From: JANXVV01 sp038230975
GTDB lineage: Bacteria > Planctomycetota > Phycisphaerae > Tepidisphaerales > Tepidisphaeraceae
Length of the DNA stretch: 8,845 nt
Direction: 5' to 3'
NCBI GenBank assembly: GCA_038230975.1
Contig: JBBRMF010000222.1
Location: forward strand, 1-8,845
How positions within the stretch are numbered: position 1 is the first letter of the stretch; the number at the start of each line of letters is the position of its first letter. The notes under the pieces were generated by a model. It saw only the letters and a program-made list of their open reading frames with translations. It had not been told where the DNA came from and ran no database searches. Below are positions 1 to 6,330 of the stretch, one piece after another. The translations under genes were made by a program, and so were the position numbers.

Positions 1-1276
1 CAAGCAGATATCCGACCATCGTGCCAACGCCCGAACCTCTGGCCCCGACAGGAATGCCGTTGTCGCGCGCGTAGTTGCAGAAGTCCCAGACGATCAGGAA
101 ATAGGAGCAGAAATTCTTTTTGATGATGACGGAGAGTTCATATTCCAATCGCTGGCGAATATCCGCCGAAACCTCGGTCGTGCCGTATCGCCACACTAAA
201 CCCTCTTCGCAAAGCTGCGTGATGTAGAGTTCATCGTCCGCTTTGGCTTCTATATTCGTAGGGTCCGCTTTAGCGGACGGACCTTCTCCGGTTTCTATAG
301 GCTTTCCTTTCGTCACGATTCCGTCCGCTAAAGCAGACCCTACGACCTCTTGTTTGTTGGTGGAGCCATCGGAAAGCACGGGCGAGACGCCCATGCCACC
401 TTTCAATTTCTCTTTCGGCACTTTGTAAACCGGCGCATATCGCTTCGAGAAATCCAATTCAAGATTGCACATGTTCGCAATGCGGACCGTGTTATCCATC
501 GCTTCGTGGAAGCCACCCATCGCTTCGGCCATCTCATCGGGGCTTTTCAGGTACAGCTGTGTCGGGTACTTAAGCCGATTTTCGTCAGACACCATCCGGC
601 CCATGCTGATGCAGCAAAGCACATCGTGCGCGAAGTGGTCTTCTTTATTTAGAAAATGAACGTCATTCGTTCCCACGAGGCCTGCGCCAACCTTCTTTGC
701 CAACTCCGCCAGCTCCGGATTCACCGCATCCTGTTCCGGGATGTGTTTCTGCACTTCGATGTAAAATCGTTCGGGTCCGAAAATATCCAGATACGTTTCC
801 GCCACCGCCTTGGCCGCTTTCATGTCGCGCTTCATGAATGCCGATGCCACTTCACCGCCCAGGCACGCGCTCGTGGCGATCAACCCTTTGCTGTACTCGC
901 GCAAAATTTCCTTATCAATTCGCGGCTTGTAATAAAACCCCTCCTTGTACGCGAGGCTGCTCAGCTTTTTGAGATTGTTGTAACCTTCGAGGTTTTCCGA
1001 CAACAGCAACAGGTGATAGGCGGATTCGCTGTGCGAAGTTGATTTATCCCTTCGGTCACCGGGAGCCATGTAAGCTTCCATCCCCAGAATGGGCTTGACG
1101 CCCTGCTTCTTACATTCGTTGAAAAATTCGATCACCCCAAACATGCACCCATGGTCCGTGATCGCAATCGAATCCATCCCGAGTGCCTTCACCCGACTCA
1201 CCAGATCAGAAATACGACAGGCCCCGTCCAGCAATGAGTAGTGCGTGTGAACGTGCAGATGGACGAATGAATTCAT
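1..1276 (-). CDS. dnaE: DNA polymerase III alpha subunit, N-terminal part (truncated by window edge)
   Basis: This is the catalytic subunit of the replicative polymerase; the visible 425 codons cover the PHP domain and the entry into the polymerase domain. Seen directly: the N-terminus carries HLHVHTHYSLLDGA (residues 6-19, with the HxH metal motif), then ITDHG (39-43), an AYKEGFYYKPRID block typical of bacterial DnaE, TNDVHF (203-208, PHP Asp/His ligands), and at the edge a RGSGVG motif (413-418) that opens the polymerase active-site region. The frame is open throughout. The ATG at 1274-1276 is supported by TAAGGA (1282-1287 on the complement) with 5 nt spacing. Family members are usually about 1,100-1,200 residues, so roughly two thirds lie outside the window. 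Oddity: residues about 293-341, in the linker between PHP and polymerase domains, are encoded by a palindromic repeat that recurs at 6072-6248. The PHP ligands I can recognise are present, so metal binding may be retained (inference). Confidence 0.96.
   Translation of the reverse strand, partial: MNSFVHLHVHTHYSLLDGACRISDLVSRVKALGMDSIAITDHGCMFGVIEFFNECKKQGVKPILGMEAYMAPGDRRDKSTSHSESAYHLLLLSENLEGYNNLKKLSSLAYKEGFYYKPRIDKEILREYSKGLIATSACLGGEVASAFMKRDMKAAKAVAETYLDIFGPERFYIEVQKHIPEQDAVNPELAELAKKVGAGLVGTNDVHFLNKEDHFAHDVLCCISMGRMVSDENRLKYPTQLYLKSPDEMAEAMGGFHEAMDNTVRIANMCNLELDFSKRYAPVYKVPKEKLKGGMGVSPVLSDGSTNKQEVVGSALADGIVTKGKPIETGEGPSAKADPTNIEAKADDELYITQLCEEGLVWRYGTTEVSADIRQRLEYELSVIIKKNFCSYFLIVWDFCNYARDNGIPVGARGSGVGTMVGYLL
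256..400. repeat. Palindromic repeat element, copy 1, inside dnaE
   Basis: Two arms at 256-280 and 321-345 are inverted repeats matching at 24 of 25 positions, separated by 40 bp. The left arm is itself a hairpin: gtccgct (263-269), loop tt, agcggac (272-278). A third module at 376-396 is another hairpin, gggcg-aga-cgccc (380-392), with flanking bases pairing except for one mismatch. The same modules recur at 6072-6248. On the minus strand the block is read in frame as part of dnaE (residues about 293-341, including MGVSPVL, ALADG and SAKADPT). The exact insertion boundaries cannot be set without an uninterrupted homologue; native linker sequence may remain between the modules. I saw no transposase, so it would be non-autonomous (REP- or MITE-like). 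Confidence 0.85.
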
Positions 1277-1281
1277 AGTGA

Positions 1282-1287
1282 TCCTTA
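1282..1287 (-). promoter_or_regulatory. dnaE Shine-Dalgarno overlapping an upstream stop codon
   Basis: The complement reads TAAGGA, 5 nt before the dnaE ATG. Its first three bases are also the TAA stop of the small upstream ORF (1285-1494), an arrangement that would suit translational coupling if that ORF is real. Confidence 0.6.
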
Positions 1288-1494
1288 CCGCTGTGTCGAA
1301 TGAAGTGTTCGCTTATACGACGAGGACGAAGCAGAGACAAACCCAAGCGATCGCACCTGGCCGACTGTTCGGTGTAACCCCAGTGGGCGTATGGATCGCT
1401 TCTCGATCCACAGTCGTTTTATATGGATTTGATGTGCGTTCGATTTGAATAACTTCTTTTGGAACGCCGGTAATTTGCGTTCGCGCAACGCCAT
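1285..1494 (-). CDS. Possible small protein (69 aa) upstream of dnaE
   Basis: I do not recognise this product. It is a basic 69-residue protein starting MALRERKLPAFQKK, with no membrane segment or motif I can name. Support comes from context. The ATG at 1492-1494 is preceded by GGAGG (complement of 1501-1505) at 6 nt, an excellent SD sequence. The TAA stop sits inside the SD of dnaE with 8 nt to the dnaE ATG, which is typical operon spacing. Against it, the composition is not distinctive, the C-terminal half (SASSSSYKRTLHSTQR) looks like unselected translation, and the ORF is short enough to occur by chance. It could be a small gene, a translated leader controlling dnaE, or noise. Confidence 0.35.
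   Translation of the reverse strand: MALRERKLPAFQKKLFKSNAHQIHIKRLWIEKRSIRPLGLHRTVGQVRSLGFVSASSSSYKRTLHSTQR
1392..1410. other. Perfect 7-bp hairpin upstream of dnaE
   Basis: tggatcg (1392-1398) pairs with cgatcca (1404-1410) across the 5-nt loop cttct. It lies in the likely dnaE leader and inside the candidate small ORF. There is no T-run on the dnaE side. On the plus strand it is followed a few bases later by tttt, too far away for a good terminator. A role in the leader RNA is possible but unsupported. Confidence 0.3.
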
Positions 1495-1525
1495 GCGAAT
1501 CCTCCGTTAATACCGATATTTGCAG

Positions 1526-1554
1526 TTGTAACGAAAATGGGAGGTCACTATTCT
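1526..1554 (+). promoter_or_regulatory. Candidate sigma70-type promoter for the PEP-CTERM gene
   Basis: TTGTAA (1526-1531) and TATTCT (1549-1554) are separated by exactly 17 nt, each matching four of six consensus bases. The pair lies 64 bp before the ATG at 1619. The matches are modest, so this is only a plausible site. Confidence 0.3.
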
Positions 1555-1606
1555 CCGCCCCACGTCGAAGGTGTCCACCTCGTTAAGCTAACAGTTGAAA
1601 TGATCC

Positions 1607-1611
1607 GGGAG
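1607..1611 (+). promoter_or_regulatory. Ribosome binding site of the PEP-CTERM gene
   Basis: GGGAG lies 7 nt before the ATG at 1619 and supports that start. Confidence 0.6.
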
Positions 1612-1618
1612 ATGAGTC

Positions 1619-2308
1619 ATGAGAAAAATCACGCAACTAGGATTGATGGCGGCGATGTCCTTCGCGGCATTCCACGCGGAAGCCGGGTTTGTCATTAACC
1701 AGGCAGATGGTCACACGAAGGAATGGCTTGCCACGCCGGCCAGAGATTCCACCAACAATTATGCGTTTGCATGGGGTTATGACCGCTCGGATGCCGCCAT
1801 CACAGCCAATGATTCCAGCTTCCTGAAAGTTTATCCAACCATCACCCAGAACAGCCTCGCCACGGATTCATTCTCTCTCACGGGTATGATCACCAGCGAT
1901 CCGACCGTGGAAATCCTTCAGCGGATCAAGAACAACACCGGCAGCTCGTGGGATGCATATTCCGTGCAGATCGCGCCCGATGCCAACTCTGTGTTGTCCA
2001 ATGTGCTTCCACTCTTTCCGGCTGACGGTGGTTTCACCACGCCGTTCACCACCGTCTCCGCAGTACCGCAACTGGATGGTTCGGTCATCCTGACGTTCGC
2101 AGGCGGCTCTGTCGTCCCCGGCGCAACCGGCGTCATTGACGTTCAGTTCGATGTCAACGTCGTCAGCAACCTGCCGGGTCACTTCGGTTACACCGTGTTC
2201 AACTCCGTCGCGGTGGCCACTCCCGAACCTGCTTCGCTCTCCGTGTTGCTCGTCGGCGCGGTTTTCGCCGGACGCCGTCGTTCACGCTCGCGTGCTTTGG
2301 TCGGTTGA
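1619..2308 (+). CDS. Exported PEP-CTERM sorting-domain protein
   Basis: This 229-residue protein is built for export and C-terminal processing. Residues 1-22 form a signal peptide (MRK, hydrophobic core, likely cleavage after AEA). The mature part (about 23-200) is Ser/Thr/Asn/Val-rich and probably beta-structured, with one motif-like stretch GATGVIDVQFDVNV but no enzyme signature. The C-terminus has the tripartite PEP-CTERM layout: TPEP (201-204), a hydrophobic segment (about 207-218) and an Arg-rich tail (RRRSRSR, 219-225). In known systems exosortase (EpsH/XrtA type) recognises this tail and the protein goes to the cell surface or exopolysaccharide matrix; no exosortase is in the window. 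SD and start are good, and a terminator follows directly, so it is probably monocistronic. Its specific role is unknown; matrix or surface protein is inference. Confidence 0.9.
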   Translation: MRKITQLGLMAAMSFAAFHAEAGFVINQADGHTKEWLATPARDSTNNYAFAWGYDRSDAAITANDSSFLKVYPTITQNSLATDSFSLTGMITSDPTVEILQRIKNNTGSSWDAYSVQIAPDANSVLSNVLPLFPADGGFTTPFTTVSAVPQLDGSVILTFAGGSVVPGATGVIDVQFDVNVVSNLPGHFGYTVFNSVAVATPEPASLSVLLVGAVFAGRRRSRSRALVG

Positions 2309-2322
2309 TGCTCTAATCCATT

Positions 2323-2359
2323 TCCGGCCACCGACTGTGAAAGCACATCGGTGGCCGGA
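2323..2359 (+). terminator. Long perfect stem-loop after the PEP-CTERM gene
   Basis: tccggccaccga (2323-2334) pairs perfectly with tcggtggccgga (2348-2359). After one unpaired C, tgtg (2336-2339) and caca (2344-2347) extend the stem to a 4-nt aaag loop. The stop codon is 14 bp upstream. There is no T-run directly after the stem, but a second small hairpin with T-run follows. It may also block readthrough from the convergent sucA. Confidence 0.7.
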
Positions 2360-2361
2360 CG

Positions 2362-2377
2362 AGGCACTTGCCTTTTT
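2362..2377 (+). terminator. Intrinsic terminator (small hairpin plus T5)
   Basis: aggc (2362-2365), loop actt, gcct (2370-2373) is followed at once by a run of T ending at 2377. The stem is short, but it sits just behind the long 12-bp stem, so the two probably act as one termination region for the plus-strand gene. Confidence 0.55.
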
Positions 2378-2716
2378 ATCTTGAGAAGTTTGACGATGCA
2401 AATTCATCGGTTGCGATAGCGATCTTTGCCGTAGCTCGCTGTCCACGATAACGCGGGTGTGCCCATCTTTGCCGGCATGTCAAAATGCAACCCAGAGACG
2501 CGGAGCGCGCGGAGTCAGACGGAGAAGACTAAATGATGAGTCTGTAGGTCTAGTGCATCTAACTTAGTGAATATCGATCGAAGGCACATCTTTGGAATTG
2601 GCGAACACGGATTGCATCGATCGGAAGAAGACGGAGTCCACATCGCTCCGTGTTGCCGCTGGACAACTCGGCATTGAAGAACGAATCTGAAAGTACTCGA
2701 TCGGAACGGCACCGAA
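2378..2716. other. Convergent intergenic region between the PEP-CTERM gene and sucA
   Basis: I see no convincing gene here. At 2493-2524 there is a purine-rich tract with CGGAG repeated at 2501, 2510 and 2520 (cagagacgcggagcgcgcgg in part), which may be a remnant of a dispersed repeat. A 6-bp stem acggag/ctccgt (2631-2636 and 2646-2651) lies past the sucA stop but lacks a U-tract on the minus strand, so it is at best a weak sucA terminator. Confidence 0.4.
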
Positions 2717-5536
2717 TCACGGCTTAGTCGCCGCGACAACTTCGGGTTTTGCCACTGCGCCGTTCCCACCGACCGTTTTGGCCGCATGCAGATCCAGCGC
2801 GGCTGTGAGAATCTCCTCGACTTCGATCTCGTGCAGCTTGTACGAACCCGTGGCCGGGCTGGAGGCCGCTTCACGACCCACGTATTTCAGCACGGCCGCT
2901 TCGGGGATCATGGTTTGCAACCGATCCTGCATAAACGTCCACGCCCCGCGATTGCGCGGTTCTTCCTGCACCCAGATAATCTCCTGGGCATTGGGATACT
3001 TCTTGAGGATGGCTTGAATCTCAGCCTTGGGGAACGGGTATAACTGCTCCACGCGGACGATCGCCGTGTCCGCCACCTGGTGCTTCTTGCGGGCACCGTC
3101 GAGGCTGAAGAAGACCTTGCCGCTGCACATCAGCAATCGCCGCACGCGCTCACGCGGGGGGGTGGCCGGATCATCAATCACCGTCTGGAATGTTCCTTCA
3201 GACAACTCCTGCAACGAAGAGCCTTCCATTCGCAGGATCGACTTGGGCATCATGGCGATGAGCGGTTTTCGGAAATTGCGCTTCATCTGTCTGCGCAGCA
3301 GATGGAAATACTGGCTCGGAAGGCTGGGAATAACCACCTGCATGTTGTTCTCGGCACAGAGCGAAAGAAATCGCTCGATATAGGCGTTGGAATGTTCAGG
3401 GCCCTGGCCTTCATACCCGTGCGGAAGGAGCATGACCAGGCCACAGAACTTTTGCCATTTGCTTTCGGCCCCGGCGATGAACTGATCGATGATCGGCTGA
3501 GCCCCGTTGACGAAGTCACCAAACTGCGCTTCCCATATCACGAGATTTCGCGGGTCGGCAGAACTGAATCCGTATTCAAACCCCAGCACCGCCAGCTCGG
3601 ATAGCATCGTGTTGACGATGATGAAGTCCGAGGATTTCAGCCCGGTGCTTTCAGACAGATTCGCCAGCGGGTAATACTTTGCCCCGGTGTTGAAATCGTG
3701 AATGCTGGCATGTCGATGGCTGAAAGTGCCGCGCTGAACATCCTGGCCGACGAAACGAATCGGCGTGCCTTCCGTCAGAAGCGTGCCAAGTGCCAACGCC
3801 TCGGCGGCGGCCCAATCGAGCGATTTGTTGCCCCGATACGCGTCGGCCCGCTCAGCCAAAATACGCCCGAGCTTGGGCAACGGTGTGAAATCGGCGGGAA
3901 GCTTCGAGAGCCCTTCACCGATCTTCTTCAGCATGTCGATCGGAACGGCCGTTTTCGCCGACCAGTCATTCCCCGCGCGAGAATAACCGTGCCATGTGCC
4001 ACCGAACGCGCGGAAGTTCTCACGCGGACGATTTTCCTTGGCCAAGGCTTGGGCTTTGATCAGGCGATCATTCACCTTCACCTTCATCCCTTCAAATTCC
4101 TCGGCAGTCAGTTTTCCTTCGGCGAGCAATTTCTCGCTGTACAATTCCCGAATGCGCGTGTGCCCGGAAATCTGCTTGTACATCAGCGGTTGCGTGAATG
4201 ATGGCTCATCGGTTTCGTTGTGGCCCTGGCGCCGATAGCACATCAGGTCGATCATCACATCGCAGTGGAAGTGCTGCCGGAACGCCATCGCCATCTTCGC
4301 CGCCCAGACCACCGCTTGCGGATCATCCGCATTTACATGGAAGATCGGTGCCTGAATCGTCTTGGCAACGTCCGTGGGATAGGTGGTAAACCGGCCCTGT
4401 TTCGGCATCGTCGTGAAACCGATCTGGTTGTTGATGATGACGTGAATCGTGCCGCCGGTGCGCCAGTAGGGCATTTCTGAAAGGGCCAGCGTTTCCAGCA
4501 CGATGCCTTGCCCGGTAAACGCCGCGTCCCCATGGATCAGAATGGGGACGACTTTCGTTCGCTGATTGTCACCGAGGTAATACTGCTTCGCGCGGACAAT
4601 CCCTTCAACCACCGGGTTGACCAATTCCAGATGGCTCGGGTTAAAGCTCAGCGCAACGTGAACCTTGCGCCCACCAACCATGCGGTCCTGCGAGTACCCC
4701 ATGTGGTATTTGACGTCGCCATCCCCTTCGTTTTCCGTGGGAAGAAGCGTACCTTCAAATTCACTCAGGATCGTTTCATATGGCTTGTTCAGCACATGGG
4801 CCAGGGTATTCAGCCGACCGCGATGCGCCATGCCGATAACAAACTCATCGACTTCCAGGCATGAACCTTCTTCGACCAGCGTGTTGAGCAACGGGATAAG
4901 GGTCTCACCGCCCTCGACACTGAATCGCTTGGCCCCGACATATTTCTGATGCAAAAATTCTTCGAAGCCTTGCACCGCCACCAGTTGAAACATCAAATCT
5001 TGAGATTCTTTATTGGAGAACTTTGGCGTGTTGAGGATGGGCTCCATGCGTTCCTGAAGCCACTCCCGTTGATGTTTATCGGGAATCTCCATGTACTGCA
5101 CACCGATCGTGCCGCAGTAGGTCTGCCGGAGTTTGGCGAGCAGGTCGCGAACGGTTCCATCCACCGGACCCAGAAACGCACCGTTGCCGCAGGAGCGATC
5201 AAGATCGTTCAGCGTCAGCCGAAATTCAGACAGTTCAAGCAGCGGGTGAGTCGTTCGGTTCGTGCCGAGCGGATCGAGATTGGCCACCAGATGGCCAAGT
5301 TCGCGGTACGAGTGAACCAGGTCGGCACTTTCAACCGCGAGCCCACCGGGAGGTTCCGTGCCGGCCGGCAGGGCGCTCTGAACGGGCGTCGAAATCGACT
5401 TGCCACCCCCCGCTTCAAACCCGGCAAAAAATGCCTGCCAGTGTGCCTCTACTGACCGCGGATCAGTTTGATACTGCTGGTAAAGACGTTCGATATAATC
5501 CGCATTGGAACGATTGATGAAATCCGAGTAATCCAT
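2717..5536 (-). CDS. sucA: 2-oxoglutarate dehydrogenase E1 component (thiamine-diphosphate dependent)
   Basis: SucA decarboxylates 2-oxoglutarate on ThDP and passes the succinyl group to the lipoyl arm of E2 (SucB) in the TCA cycle. The 939 residues match the usual length (about 930). In order: a short E1o N-terminal segment (DFINRSNADYIERLYQQY, about 5-22); GMAHRGRLN (235-243) and YHMGYSQD (277-284), whose histidines H238 and H278 correspond to conserved E1o active-site histidines; the ThDP/Mg motif from GDAAF (336-340) to NNQIGFT (369-375); VNADDP (401-406); RRQGHNETDEP (435-445); the transketolase-like pyrimidine domain with GQDVQRGTFSHRHA (597-610), FEYGFS (653-658) and HGYEGQGPEHS (706-716); and a C-terminal domain with QLYPFP (831-836). 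The last roughly 22 residues are a low-complexity Ala/Val/Lys tail. The ATG (5534-5536) has only a weak SD (GAGAG, 11 nt away), but the N-terminus matches the family. No sucB or lpd is adjacent. Confidence 0.98.
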   Translation of the reverse strand: MDYSDFINRSNADYIERLYQQYQTDPRSVEAHWQAFFAGFEAGGGKSISTPVQSALPAGTEPPGGLAVESADLVHSYRELGHLVANLDPLGTNRTTHPLLELSEFRLTLNDLDRSCGNGAFLGPVDGTVRDLLAKLRQTYCGTIGVQYMEIPDKHQREWLQERMEPILNTPKFSNKESQDLMFQLVAVQGFEEFLHQKYVGAKRFSVEGGETLIPLLNTLVEEGSCLEVDEFVIGMAHRGRLNTLAHVLNKPYETILSEFEGTLLPTENEGDGDVKYHMGYSQDRMVGGRKVHVALSFNPSHLELVNPVVEGIVRAKQYYLGDNQRTKVVPILIHGDAAFTGQGIVLETLALSEMPYWRTGGTIHVIINNQIGFTTMPKQGRFTTYPTDVAKTIQAPIFHVNADDPQAVVWAAKMAMAFRQHFHCDVMIDLMCYRRQGHNETDEPSFTQPLMYKQISGHTRIRELYSEKLLAEGKLTAEEFEGMKVKVNDRLIKAQALAKENRPRENFRAFGGTWHGYSRAGNDWSAKTAVPIDMLKKIGEGLSKLPADFTPLPKLGRILAERADAYRGNKSLDWAAAEALALGTLLTEGTPIRFVGQDVQRGTFSHRHASIHDFNTGAKYYPLANLSESTGLKSSDFIIVNTMLSELAVLGFEYGFSSADPRNLVIWEAQFGDFVNGAQPIIDQFIAGAESKWQKFCGLVMLLPHGYEGQGPEHSNAYIERFLSLCAENNMQVVIPSLPSQYFHLLRRQMKRNFRKPLIAMMPKSILRMEGSSLQELSEGTFQTVIDDPATPPRERVRRLLMCSGKVFFSLDGARKKHQVADTAIVRVEQLYPFPKAEIQAILKKYPNAQEIIWVQEEPRNRGAWTFMQDRLQTMIPEAAVLKYVGREAASSPATGSYKLHEIEVEEILTAALDLHAAKTVGGNGAVAKPEVVAATKP

Positions 5537-6071
5537 AAAAACATCGACTCTCGTCGAATCCCGCGAACAACTGTATTCCTCGACTCCGATAATCCCGCTG
5601 GGTTCAAATTTCCGGTGGCGATTTTTCAGCCGTGCATCGATTCATTTTGCTACCACAATCATAGGCCGCCATCATAGTTCATGGCCCGGTTCAAAAAAGC
5701 GCCAAATACTGCGACTCACCCACAGTTTCCAGGCAACCTTAACCAACTTACGGGTCACTTAGGCTAACGTCTCGCAAACGATCTGCCAACACATTTCTGT
5801 GAAATTCCGCTCAACTGCGAACGTTTGCCCTAAACCTCCGATTTTACCATTCGCACCGTCTGTGCCGTTTCTACTTACTTTATCGACAAATCCACTTGAT
5901 TCGTCGATTCTCAAAACGGGGAGGGATAGTTTGCATATTTTCGGACGAAGTCAAGACCTTCGGGCCGGTCAAATTGATTCGGTCCCAACACCATCCGTTG
6001 CTTGCCATGCCGCGTGTTCTGAAGCATCGAAACCGTATACCATGGCGACGATCGATATGCCGTAGCGTTTT
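5537..6071. other. Intergenic region upstream of sucA
   Basis: I see no gene. The sucA promoter should lie here on the minus strand. The complement around 5664-5700 has TTGAAC and two TATGAT-like hexamers, but their spacings (12 and 25 nt) are wrong for sigma70, so I do not assign a site. The remaining sequence shows no clear hairpin with a T-run or riboswitch-like structure. Confidence 0.4.
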
Positions 6072-6248
6072 TCGTAGGGTCCGCTTTAACGGACGGAATC
6101 GCTCCCAACGGGAAAATCATTCCGTCCGCCAACGAGCTTGAGAATTCTTTAGGTGGCGTGGGCGTCTCGCCCGCGCTTTCGTCCGAAAAAAGCACGGGCG
6201 AGACGCCCATGCACCATTTTTTCCCAAGTTCTAAATCAGACCCTACGA
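6072..6248. repeat. Palindromic repeat element, copy 2, with nested inverted repeats
   Basis: The ends are a perfect 10-bp inverted repeat: tcgtagggtc (6072-6081) and gaccctacga (6239-6248). The left module (6072-6096) matches the dnaE-internal arm at 256-280 except for one base in the middle. cggacggaat (6090-6099) pairs with attccgtccg (6119-6128). Inside, gggcgtctcgccc (6160-6172) and gggcgagacgccc (6196-6208) are inverted copies of the hairpin module found at 380-392. Compared with copy 1, this element has an extra inverted module and a more distant right end, so the family is modular. The minus strand is stop-free across the element, reading MGVSPVL, SLADG and SVKADPT in one frame as in dnaE. 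It lies between sucA and the next gene and encodes no transposase. Confidence 0.85.
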
Positions 6249-6318
6249 CATTCAACATCAAATCCGCTACACCATCCTGAAAATGACTCTAACCCGATTC
6301 ACTGGCCATGGTCCCCTT

Positions 6319-6322
6319 GGAG
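6319..6322 (+). promoter_or_regulatory. Ribosome binding site that favours a GTG start at 6331
   Basis: GGAG is 8 nt before GTG (6331-6333). The upstream in-frame ATG at 6283 has no comparable SD and would add 16 residues in front of the signal peptide. Confidence 0.6.
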
Positions 6323-6330
6323 AACCTTTC

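Noticed and set aside
350..652. Plus-strand ORF reading GRDAHAT near its start
   Set aside because: It is antisense to intact dnaE and owes its first part to the palindromic repeat; it has no SD sequence and no family resemblance.
1347..1354. GCGATCGC octamer resembling the cyanobacterial HIP1 motif
   Set aside because: A single occurrence in the upstream region is expected by chance and carries no taxonomic weight.
2631..2651. acggag/ctccgt stem as the sucA terminator
   Set aside because: The stem is 6 bp with a 9-nt loop and has no U-tract on the minus strand.
4949..5455. 168-codon plus-strand ORF, and several others of 60-170 codons opposite sucA
   Set aside because: All are antisense shadows of the intact, strongly conserved sucA frame.
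5911..6261. 116-codon minus-strand ORF as a gene
   Set aside because: Most of it is the repeat element; no SD is evident and the reading matches the dnaE-inserted peptide only because of shared repeat sequence.
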